Source: Lunularia cruciata
Lineage: Eukaryota > Streptophyta > Marchantiopsida > Lunulariales > Lunulariaceae
Length of the DNA stretch: 64,000 nucleotides
Direction: 5' to 3'
Assembly (NCBI GenBank): GCA_948567375.1
Contig: OX419759.1
Location: 8,400,744-8,464,743 of the forward strand
The notes under the pieces were generated by a model. The model did not search any database, was not told the DNA's origin, and saw nothing but the letters and a program-made list of their open reading frames with translations. Positions 54,739 through 64,000 of this stretch are shown here, in pieces (position 1 is the first letter of the stretch; the number at the start of each line of letters is the position of its first letter). Position numbers and translations under genes: made by a program.

Positions 54739-57120
54739 TTGATCCAAACTTACAAATTCTTTGTGGGCGACGAGGTCGGTCTCTCGTTCAATCTTTGGCC
54801 ATCGATAGTAATCCGAATATGGTTGAATAAGAAAAATTCACCCAAGTTTGTGCCGGTTCGGTGGAAACTCATGTGCTTACATTTCTCGCAACCGAATAAG
54901 AAATCAAAAATTGGCTGGCGCCTAATAAAATTCAGATATATTTTTGTTGTACTACCCCATGATTTTCACTCCATGATCGTACATTGAATGACGCACTCTC
55001 GACTGAAGCTGCGAGTTCATGAGTGTAATATACGACCTACCTTAGACGGATAGGCAGAGCAGAAAGTAACGTCACCTAGTTAGCCAGAATTGATCCTTGA
55101 ATTTGCTGTGCTTCAGATAATAGAAATTAAAACATCATACACCATTTTTTGCTTCGTTCGTGATTCTACGCGAACTGTCATTCGTAATATAAACCGTCAC
55201 GACTAAGCCCTTAGCGAGTTGACTTTCATTTATAGCATTGTCCAGGCCTTATTGCTCTCTCTTGTTAATTCCGGACGTTGAGACCAGGAAGATCACGAGA
55301 AAACATCGACTAAAGGTGAATGTTGAATGGTGATGTTGATCATTTTATCGATTTATAACTTTGCGCATAAAATAGTGACTCTTTCGGTCTTTCGCGCAAG
55401 AAGATGAATAACTTTTCACCTATAGCGCATTTGCTGCAAACTCGAAAAAACATCGGAATGATGGCATGAATACGGTACGTGAGATTTCATAACACTATCA
55501 TGCAAAATTTCACGAGTTTGTGATCGAGAGGGTATAAACTCGGGATGTACTTAGTTACAGCTGCCCTGTCAGAATAAGAACGATAAATAGGCTGAGATAG
55601 GGGCTACCCAGGGGAAACGGATACCGTATTCACTAAGCAGGCGACCCGACACATGAGGTGGTGATGGTATTTGATTTAGGCAGCAACTTCTTGTTGTTCG
55701 CAAGAACCATCATTAAACTTGCAGCTAAGAAGACGTCTTCTGCTTGCCTGGGCCAGTTTGACCAGGGCAGAATGGCTCTACGCTGATGTCCAGTTCTCCA
55801 ACGTAGACTTATTTGATTCTATTGCAAGGAACTTTGGAGTGGTCACTCCAATTGGACGTTACGAGTGAGATTTGGAATAGCCTGCCTTGTTCTCACAGAA
55901 TGGGCCAGCCCTAGCACGAGGAAATAGTCTTAGAATAGCAGAGATTTCAAGGCCTCGTCACATATTGTCATCTGCATTAACACTCTCGTCAACCGTAGCC
56001 AATACATTGATGCAAAGAGAATTTCCGCAACTTGTAACTTCCTGGATTGTGCATTGGATTAGGCCTGCCTCGCCGAGATAGTACTAATCCAGTTTTAGTC
56101 TCACAAGAATCCACTTTGCGTGTATCCGGAGCAGCACTCGCCTACGCATGGAGCATGACAAATATACAGTACTTGGCTACGAACAACTTTTTGACCTCCA
56201 TCGCCTTAGGAACAGAGACCGCAACGAGCAAGAAGACAAAATCTCGTGCTCTTACGTACCGCCGTACCCGTAATCCAAAGCACTCGAGACCTTTTCACCT
56301 GAATATCACCGTACGGAGTCCTAGATCTTTTGAACCGATTTGAACCCTTGTAGACATGTTCATGTAGTTCGCTATTGTTAGGACCCTAATAATAGCGAAC
56401 TACATGAGTCAGTCAGTATCCAGCTTTCCTTACATTTTAATACCCCGGAATATCTATCAAATACTATGTAATTTGCATAGCTCGTCTACCCTTCGTATTA
56501 TGATGTTTTCATACAGATCATAATCTGGAAAGCTCTTAACTGAGCTCGTACCGTAAGCACGTGCTTATCGATTTCGTACAAAGAATCCTCAAAAACTGTT
56601 AACAGAAATAAATAATCATCACAATGTTATTATTTTTTTGATCTGTTATCGGCAAAGTTGAGGCAGACAGGAAGAATAGTCAGCACTCGGACATTGACTA
56701 GTATATCCTCGAGCGTCATGGACCGTGGAGTCAGAAAAACAATCCTTGGGATCCATAATCCATTCATCCATACGTTCAAATCCCCTTCCAGGTTCTTGTT
56801 GAATTAGGCTGCTGTAACAAGGGGGTCCCCACCTAAATGCTCCACCTGGTACACAATCACCCAAGTGACCTGGTGCAAAATCCTAATCACATGGCCTGAT
56901 TATTACCTGTGCTAGTGAAAGATTTTCTGTGCGTTCCTTCTACCACTCCCGGGGAGTAGGTTGAAATTACCAAATACTTGGTCCCCGCTGTACAGATGTC
57001 AGGCTTTAGCGTGGCGGATCATCCCGATCACTGCAATCTCCCTGCGATGAGAGGAAAGACCACGGACAATTTCGGGACAATCACCGTCCATTGTCCTCTC
57101 ACGCAGGACGACCCTAGAAA
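54739..57120. other. Moderate-GC block without recognisable gene
   Basis: Composition changes sharply at about 54740. Open stretches at 55887-56081 and 56047-56343 (plus; 64 and 98 codons, overlapping in different frames) and 54739-54987 are unassigned. They show no motif and no plausible splice chain. It could hold decayed gene exons. It contains the near-palindrome at 56361-56406. Confidence 0.4.
56361..56406. repeat. 46-bp near-perfect palindrome
   Basis: Arms catgtagttcgctatt (56361-56376) and its exact complement (56391-56406) enclose gttaggaccctaat, which itself nearly continues the pairing (gttagg/cctaat). Forty-two of 46 positions are self-complementary. Too short for a MITE; a transposon end pair, a regulatory hairpin or a recombination scar are possible. 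Confidence 0.8.
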
Positions 57121-57189
57121 AGGCCTCGAGATAGCAACAAGCTCCTAAATCCTAATCTTCCGGAAGGAGAGTGTGATTTGCATCCTCAG

Positions 57190-57320
57190 TGAGATGCAAG
57201 TAAGAAAGAAGGAGACCACATAGAACACAAAAAGAATGGAAAACCCACCAAGCCTTACAAGAGCGAGACAAAAGAGATAGAATGAGGCTAGGCCCCATTA
57301 GGATAGATATGAGAAATCTG
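57190..57320. repeat. Segment related to 8560-8700
   Basis: Shares with the tail after the 72-bp repeat the ordered words 'gaccac.ta', 'aagcc.tacaag.g' and 'atgaggcta.gcccca'. Both copies are plus-strand in the same order. It lies just beyond the 3' side of Ln-3. Whether it is an independent repeat or belongs to the element's 3' end is unclear. Confidence 0.5.
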
Positions 57321-57599
57321 CACTTCTGCACCTAAGATATCTGAGCTATGCAAATCATAAAATTTACAAACTATTGGAGTATCCAAAGAAACATAACCTA
57401 GAGTGAGTGCTTTCTTATGGATTGCACCAGCCAATGCTCTCGGTAGAGTAATGGACATATGCTATCTAAAATATGCTACAAAATATGAGAGTGAGAATGG
57501 TGCCCCTTGGCATCTAATATGATAAGCTCTCGTGCACTCCCTTACCAAGTGTAGAACGCCATGTCCATTGCTTCATATAAGTCCAAGGCTAGAGGAACA

Positions 57600-57841
57600 A
57601 AGAGGTGACCCCACCGCATACCCCTATTCTTGAAGACCTTGCATGCTACTGCTCAATTCGCTGCCCATCCAGGAGGATGAGTAATCACTCTCTTCAAAAC
57701 TGCATCACGCATAGGGTTTGTAACCACAACATCCACCACTATCACATGATCATCTCGGTCCAAGTATAAGTCTGATTTGACATGTGCTGTCTGCAAAGAA
57801 TATGAATGTTCCTCCCAAGCAAGGTGTATCAAATCTCTCAT
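57600..57841 (-). pseudogene. Ln-3 restriction-like endonuclease region (tentative)
   Basis: A 62-codon open stretch (57653-57841) contains YLDRDDHVIVVDVVVTNPMR and HPPGWAAN. Asp residues on two hydrophobic strands followed by V-x-V-T are reminiscent of the PD-(D/E)xK endonuclease core of R2-type elements. The sequence runs on in other frames as ACKVFKNRG. The role would be target nicking. Identification is by position and weak motif only. Confidence 0.45.
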
Positions 57842-58155
57842 GCCATAGCAAACATTATATCCCTGATGGTATCATGGGTAGCTATCATTTTTCCTCCATA
57901 AGGACACAATGTCATATGGACCGTTGTTGCATCTAGTGTAGAACCACACTCACAAGTGAGTAAAGAAGATGCAAATGGGTGGACCAAACCTAGGCGGAAT
58001 CTCATCAATGTAGTGAAAGTGGTTGATGCGAGTCGGAATGCCCTAATACATGGTAGAGCTAGGATCCAAGAGCATGCATCCTTCCCGTAACAAGAGTAAA
58101 GACGTGCTCTAGTGGCCCGAGGAATGGACAAGTCAACTAAGAGAGAATGTAGCAT
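57838..58155 (-). pseudogene. Ln-3 post-RT Cys/His segment
   Basis: A 105-codon open stretch. It has a helical N-terminal half (RARLYSCYGKDACSWILALP), then MRFRLGLVHPF, then CECGSTLDATTVHMTLCPYG, i.e. Cys-x-Cys-Gly, His and Cys spaced like the zinc knuckle between RT and endonuclease in R2-type elements, and an MIATHDTIRD tail. The Ln-1 copy of the segment is at about 5560-5631. Confidence 0.6.
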
Positions 58156-58826
58156 ACGTTGACACTATCGCTCCCATCAAGGAAGACTGCAAACCTCTAG
58201 TCCGATCTGACAATACGTAAGCAAAGGATGGAAGGTCCTCACATGCCCCTGGAGATAGAAAATCTCTTATCTACCACAATAGTACTTGGAGAGAAAAGGA
58301 TCACTCCTCCACCTCAATCACATAAATCTTTAAAATTGGCCTATCATCAACCACAAAATGGGAGGAAAGTAGGAGTGCCAAGAGAGCCCAACTACCCAAA
58401 AATGCTATAAGTGTCATCTCCTCCATAAATAATAGGCCTACTCCTCCACATGAGACTAGTAGAGATGTTTATCTACGTGCCAAATCCCCAATCACACACT
58501 CAAATGTCTCTGGTCCAATGCTATTACCATAGACTCCCATAATCCTCCTATCAAAAGCTCTTAGACGTGATAGAAAAGTCAAGGAAGGAGGAACCATGCA
58601 GAGAAGGTAAGTTGTTCAATACTAGAGGAGAGTATACCAAATGCCACCTACAGATCTCCTAGTAGAGGAAGGTCATCCACATGGAGATTATTCTTTACAA
58701 GAGCAATGTCTAAGAAGCATTGACAAAATCCTCATATACTATTGGCACTCCACAAATACATAGTCCCTCTATAGATATGACACATCCCTCTAGAAGCTCA
58801 AGGTGAGGAGGGATCCCTGAAGTGGA

Positions 58827-59615
58827 CTATGCTTTGCACTTTGACACCTTGACTCTCAAGCCTACAAGATGTAGATTGGTAGTCAAGTGATCAAAGGTCA
58901 GCCTAATTTGATCTACGGGGCCCACAATGTGTGTATCATCTAGTAAGGAGTGAAATACACAACCTAACATGGCCAAAGTAGTAGATAAGAGAGCCTTGAA
59001 GTGAGCTATGGTAATCAAAGGTCCCCAAAAGATTTCCCTATTGTGTACCAACAATTGACTCCAAGACGTGGACTTCCTCCTATGACCACCCATGCTGGTA
59101 GTAAAGGGAAGCAAGAGAGCCACAGAATCGCCAAGGATCTACCGGCCATCCTAAGCTCTCTAAAGATAGATGCACAAGAGATGGTATTAAAAGCATTCTC
59201 AACATACACTTGTAAGACAACCCACTCCGGATGGCTATCTAAGAGGGCCTTGAAGCATAGCGAAATAGCTTCACAACCTCTAGGTGTAGCTACTGCAAAT
59301 GATGTGGACTGAGGTGCTCTCAATGTTGAAGGACAATGGTACGGCTAACCAAGCACAAAATGATCTCTCAATAGTAGAAATCAATCTAATGCACCCCGTG
59401 CACTTCTCCATCATGAGAAGTTGACTAGCTCCTAACCTCCGACTAACTAACTTAAGAATATCTCCCCTCGCCACTATGGTAGCCACTTGAAACAGCTTGA
59501 TAAATCCACTAGAAGGATCATTTATTTGAAAGCAATCTCTAAGATGCTCATATACCATCCCTAACAAGCCTCCTAAGGATAGGCAAGGAGCAATGCACAA
59601 TGCTTGTGCAAACAA
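58827..59615 (-). pseudogene. Ln-3 reverse transcriptase, decayed
   Basis: Three open stretches in sequence. 59280-59615 covers the N-terminal RT (SSGFIKLFQVATIVARGDIL and MEKCTGCIRLI). 59015-59323 covers the first catalytic block (WVVLQVYVENAFNT, where the expected Asp is Tyr). 58827-59123 covers the second block (FHSLLDDTHIVGP; Asp pair at 58935-58940, Ala replaced by Leu) and LVGLRVKVSKCKA. This is the RT of a non-LTR retrotransposon, distinct from the Ty3/gypsy RTs here. Confidence 0.8.
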
Positions 59616-60229
59616 TGACCTATCAATATATAAAGTTGCTTAGGTTGATAATCTAAGACCTCTAATGGTACTCCATCTCCTGCCATAGGATGTAGTCAGT
59701 GTAGAGAAGAGATAGTCTCATTGGTAGTACTAGCCATAAACAAAGGGAGGAGCACTCGTGCTGCTCTACTAAACTCTCCTGCTTGACCCAATGTCCTATA
59801 TCATTGTAATTAATTGGACTCTATGGTATCTTGTGGTAGAATTTGACTCCTAAAATGTGCAGCCCTAGCCGACTCCTCCTATAGGGTAGCCCAATCTCCC
59901 ACTTAGAATAGACAAAATCTAGCATCCACCTCTTTATGCACTACATGTCCCCCTCTAGCATAACAAAGGCACCATCAAGGGAATAAGAGGAATAAGAACC
60001 GTGCTAACCGTCCAAGGGATCAAGTGGTAGGTGAAAAGCCTATCTAGCCTCATCATGGAGTGTACATGGTAGTCTATGGAATAGACATGGACACAAAAAA
60101 CTAGTCTCAAATAACCCCAAAATAAAACCCACTTGAGCTGTTAATCACTCACACGACTTGATCAATATCCTTGGAACAATCAACGTAGGGATAGAGGAAA
60201 CGTGCATAATCCTAAGTGTCATCATTGTC

Positions 60230-60469
60230 AATGTGATCGTTTGCCTCACATGAGCATCCCAAGTGGTCCAATCATAGTCCTTGTGCATCCTTCCCACATG
60301 ATTCTTTACCCCTTGTGAGGTAATACATCAAATGACACACTATGCATGGTGTATCCCGAGCAGCTCTAGGCAGCCACACATGGGAAAGTGTAACCATGGT
60401 TTGCACAAGAATCGTGATTGTAAAACATGATGCTCCTTTCCATATCTCCCCATACTTGTAAAACCACAA
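60230..60469 (-). pseudogene. Ln-3 N-terminal zinc-finger region
   Basis: The minus-strand open stretch 60272-60469 has RAARDTPCIVCH, keeping Cys-x2-Cys. A frameshift follows, and in the shifted frame VKNHVGRMHKDYDWTTWDAH gives a His-x4-His. It is parallel to Ln-2 6032-6349. The finger plus the downstream RT support one element with an N-terminal nucleic-acid-binding domain. Confidence 0.5.
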
Positions 60470-60800
60470 TCTATCACATCACCACTCACATGAGTAAATA
60501 TAATCTCTCCAAACCCTAAAAACTATAAATTCTCTTAATTTTCAATTTCCACTTCAAAAATTTAAAACTAACTTCCCATGGAACTCAACCATGAATACTA
60601 AGAGGATTATAAAAGAAAATTCACAACCCATCACTCTCAATGTAAAATAGTCACTCTAAACCCTACAAAATCTAAAAGTACTCATAACTTTGTACTCAAT
60701 TCAAGCTAAAAACCAATGGAACAGAAATTGAAAAACTATCAGAATAGACTATTCACTCATGTGAAGTATGTAGATGAGCTCTCTAAAACTCGTCAATATC

Positions 60801-61754
60801 CTTTCCTCCTTTCTCCGTCTCCTGCGAGTCAGATTCCATGAAATTCATCCCCTCGCCTCGCCAATCTCCTGCAGACATGCAGTCAACACCGTTGCACGAA
60901 CCCGCAAGATGCTCCGCATGTACTGGAGAAGGGAACTGTCAGTTCTAAGGGGGGGAATTAGTCCACAGCATACGTGCTACTTCTATCACAGCAACACAAC
61001 AGGGCTCTGATAAATACGTTCCAATGCAAAGGGGTAGAAAAGACGACCTGGATTCGATTTCCAAGCGAAGGAGATGGATCTCGAATTGTCACCTTGAAAC
61101 GTCCCATGTTCCTTTAATGCTAAGAATTGTATACATGAACTTCTTTCTCACGTTTCATATCCGTAATGCAAAGAATTACCTGCTGTCTAATCGCCTATTA
61201 CCTTATCACACCCTACCTGGTACAGTCAGAACTCAACAACCAAGTTAGAGATAATGCTCCTTATCCACTTTATTCCCTCGAATCTTTCTAAATATCTTCA
61301 CCGAAAAGACCAGAACAGCAGTAACAACATAATACACATGAATTAGCTGTATGAAAAATGGTATTGCGGGTCCCAGGCAAAAGTGAGGAAAATTTAATTA
61401 ATTAATCGGAGTCGTGTTTTATCTGGTCTTTTGTCTGGTCTTTTGTTGGGTCTTTCTAATCCATAAATCTTTGGCTCGGCATGTGCGGACTATTTTGTCC
61501 AGATAGTGGTTGTCATGGAAAGCAAAGGCCTAATAATGGTGCCCCCAACTTGCCATACAGAAGTGGGATCCATAACCCTTGGCTTTGTGGCCTAGCTTTA
61601 TAATGACGAGCAATATTACTTGTTTATCAAGGTGTCTACGGACACTTAGGTCTGTCTAGAAATAGAATTTGCAAGGTGCCATCGGATAATGTCGTTCTAT
61701 ATATATACCTACACCGTTCTTGAAAAAATAATTAAAAAATAAATCCAATCACCT
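60801..61754. other. Spacer upstream of Ln-3
   Basis: Moderate GC to about 61600, then AT-rich. Open stretches 60774-61010 and 61024-61248 are unassigned. Nothing else recognised. Confidence 0.45.
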
Positions 61755-62125
61755 AAAGTAAATTGTTAGAGAGGATGAGAGAATAAGGAGTTGGTACGTT
61801 GTCGGATTTAAATATGTTTTACCGTTACTTTGGATGTTCTAGTATTGTTTGACTTTTCTCTCTACCTTTTCCACATAAAACATTAATTGTAAATATCAAT
61901 AATATAGTATTTTCTCGAATTAATACTATTCGAGAAAAAAGTAGTAGAAAGAATACTACCCACCATCTAAAGTAAGTTGTTAGGTAGAAGGGGCGACCGC
62001 GTAGCAAGTTGTTAGAGGAGACGAAAAAAAGTAAGAGTTGGTCGATTGTTAGATTCAAATACGTCTAACAATTATCTCAGATGTTCTAGTATTGCTTGAC
62101 ATTTCTCTACACCCTTTCCAATAAA
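61755..62125. repeat. Direct repeat with internal hairpin
   Basis: 61760-61873 and 62007-62121 are about 114-bp copies sharing 'gagttggt', 'gatgttctagtattg.ttga' and 'tttccataa'-type ends, with a spacing near 248 bp. Between them ttttctcgaat/attcgagaaaa (61910-61920/61928-61938) is a perfect 11-bp hairpin. This could be a MITE pair or one element with subterminal repeats. Confidence 0.6.
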
Positions 62126-64000
62126 GAAAAATAATCGGCACTATCAAATTAATATGAAAGTGATTTCCATAGATATTATTTATTGATGGCAAATATATTA
62201 GTCTTCCTCTAGGGCGAAGGATCTAAATGTCTAAGGAAGTAAAGCCAGATTGAAATATATGATTAATATGTACACAAGTTTGAGATGTAGCTGCTGGATT
62301 ATTATCCAACAATCTTAATAAGTATATTATTTTAGGAAGTTCTTTATCTAGGTTGACAAATGTGGATTTCCAAAAGCTTCATTTTTCAAACTGTTATGCG
62401 GATGACCCTTCTTTTGAAAATTGAGTAAAAAAATTTATTTTATATATATATATGGAAAATTCTAGATATAACAATTTAGACTAAAATCCCATTGTCAACA
62501 TGGAATACTGCATATGTATCAAGCCTTTATAAGTAGGTTGGCCGGCATACCACTAGAGGCATCTCATGAGACAGGGTTGTCTATATTTAAGGTTATTTAT
62601 ATTGTTTTTCATATACAGTTATATTTATATGTAATAAAATTCGATTATTTCAAGCTCAATTCAATCCACTGAAGTAAGCAAGAGATTGAAAAAGGGGCTA
62701 CAATCAAGAGGGGTTACTTCTTGTAAAGATGAATTAATTTAACAGGGAAATAATACAAATGAAAAATTAAACAATTTTTTGAAAAGTAAACAAGAAATAG
62801 GTGTATTAAGTATTATATCAATTTCATTAATAATTTTAGATTCTATTTCTAGCTGTGTAATGTTACTTATTACTGTTTGGATTTCATAATTGATGTGATA
62901 GTATATACCTTTGTCAAAGTCCTTGGTCCTTAATTTTTTCTCAAATAAATCTTTTGGTATTTTTTTTCCATGAACTTCGCTTGAATTAATGGAAAATATC
63001 TTCATGTCTGAACTCTTAGCTCTAGAGGATAATAAAATAAGATAAATATTCGAGCATATTTTCTATTCAAAAGTTAACCTAATGATAATTTCAAAACTGA
63101 AGAGAGTTTGCAATAAAATCTTGCCGACATGTACTGTCACTCGTAAATGTAACAAAAGTATGATAAATGCTGTTATACACCTCGTTTCTTGCGAGTCCAT
63201 GATCTCAATTTCAGCATTGGAACTTTAGGTCAGAGTAAATAGAACCTTCAAACCATAGAAAATAGATATATAGGTGACCTAAGTGAGAGCATAAAAGATT
63301 ATTCAGTCTTAATTCATCATTCCAAGTACCTCTTGATAGTAGTGCATTTGATACAAATATTAAAAGTACATAAGTATCTATTATAGTATAAATTGGTATT
63401 TTATTTGAGGATTCTATATTTTGAAAAGATCCATTAATCTCAAGTGCTTCTTAATTTTCCATTATTCTCATTCCCTTAATAAGTAATAAAAGTTCAAATA
63501 AAGATTTAACAATAATGCTTTCAATATTACCACTTCATAAGCACTTTCAGATTTCATCTTAAGATTTCAGATATTCATATATATATAATTTTATTTTTTG
63601 AGTTCAGAGATGGAAGCCATGGAGTCATTCTAAAGATTTGAGTCATCGTAACCTTGGGGCACATGGTTGCGCTGAAGGGTCTGGCGCCAATACTGCACAG
63701 GTCGCAGCTCTGCCTCTTTACAATAAAATAAAATTTGAACTTGATGCTTTTAGAAGCATTACAGAAGAAATCCTATGTAATTAAGTGTAAATAAGAACTA
63801 TTTGATATTTTTATTTTGTATTTATATTATAAAAATTTAAAATTTAATAAATTCTTCTAATCATATGCAAAAAATTATCATTAATAATTAATTCTTGATA
63901 TTTATTATATATTAATTACTCTAGAGTGTTGCATAAAACCTAATTTTTATTTCATTCTAATTGGTTAGTCTTTTATTAAAGGAAGATAGTTTTGCAGTAC
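62126..64000. other. AT-rich spacer to the right edge
   Basis: AT-rich with a short (TA)n run near 62440. A small GC-richer island at about 63605-63720 ('ggtctggcgccaatactgc') might be an exon or a transposon scrap, but shows no clear frame. Otherwise empty except for the ORF at 62739-63005. Confidence 0.45.
62739..63005 (-). CDS. Unassigned small ORF, 88 codons
   Basis: An ATG-started open stretch on the minus strand, rich in Ile, Lys and Asn, e.g. MKIFSINSSEVHGKKIPKDL and IIYHINYE-like text. The frame is also open for about 20 codons upstream of the ATG. No motif or family recognised. In DNA this AT-rich an 88-codon frame can arise by chance, though its mixed hydrophilic composition is less repetitive than most such frames. 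It could be part of a larger gene or of an integrated foreign element. Very uncertain. Confidence 0.2.
   Translation of the reverse strand: MKIFSINSSEVHGKKIPKDLFEKKLRTKDFDKGIYYHINYEIQTVISNITQLEIESKIINEIDIILNTPISCLLFKKLFNFSFVLFPC

Larger units (their letters stand above)
57430..60800 (-). mobile_element. Ln-3: R2-like non-LTR retrotransposon, decayed
   Basis: The fullest copy of the non-LTR family, about 3.4 kb on the minus strand. From 60800 downward: AT-rich leader, zinc-finger region (about 60230-60350), RT (59615-58827), a Cys/His segment (58155-57838) and an endonuclease-like region (57841-57600). No LTRs. All frames are broken by stops and indels. The domain order matches elements of the R2 type with a C-terminal restriction-like endonuclease rather than APE-type L1 elements. 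Both ends are approximate; no poly(A) tail or target duplication was found. Confidence 0.75.

Noticed and set aside
63605-63720. A GC-richer island that might be an exon or a second type of primer binding site
   Set aside because: No frame gives a recognisable product, and no LTR borders it.

Overview
The window reads as nuclear DNA of a land plant, most likely a bryophyte such as a moss. The lineage call is an inference, not proven by the sequence. Only one apparently intact host gene is visible: a two-exon gene for translation initiation factor eIF3 subunit G at 43242-44948. Its 837-bp GT-AG intron, the AAACCCTA-type telo-box in its leader, the Ty3/gypsy chromoviruses primed by initiator-Met tRNA and a decayed plastid-type tRNA-Trp all fit a plant nucleus. 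Most of the rest is decayed transposable-element sequence in AT-rich DNA.

Layout. 1-1849 is the 5' end of a minus-strand family-A Ty3/gypsy element (A1), itself hit by a probable solo LTR of another family. 1850-6790 holds two oppositely oriented fragments of a non-LTR retrotransposon (Ln-1 plus, Ln-2 minus); Ln-1 is interrupted by a decayed family-B Ty3/gypsy element (B1). 6791-12956 is AT-rich DNA with a decayed tRNA-Trp-like sequence, a 72-bp triplicated repeat, a 138-bp fold-back, an 86-bp repeat and two arrays of one 27-bp minisatellite.

12957-40928 is a nest of retrotransposons that can be peeled layer by layer. Outer element A2 (+) was hit by A3 (+), which was hit by A4 (+). A2 was also hit by A5 (-), which was hit by A6 (-), and by two family-B insertions now reduced to solo LTRs (B2, B3). 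Most junctions have a 5-bp target duplication that can still be read, exact or with one or two substitutions. Family-A elements run LTR, iMet primer site, gag with a zinc knuckle, protease, a short tandem-repeat linker, reverse transcriptase, RNase H, integrase, chromodomain, polypurine tract, LTR. All reading frames are broken. The LTR promoters carry heat-shock-element-like GAAnnTTCnnGAA(nnTTC) palindromes upstream of a conserved TATAAATA box.

40929-42980 holds direct repeats, a telomere-like patch and a possible Helitron end. 42981-45353 holds eIF3g followed by a tandem duplicate of its last exon that carries a frameshift. 45354-57120 has no recognisable gene, but contains a clean solo LTR (B4, target duplication AAGAC) and a 46-bp near-palindrome. 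57430-60800 is the fullest copy of the non-LTR element (Ln-3, minus). Its order is zinc finger, reverse transcriptase, Cys/His knuckle, then an endonuclease-like region, resembling R2-type elements with a restriction-like endonuclease. 60801-64000 is mainly AT-rich spacer with a direct repeat and one unassigned small ORF.
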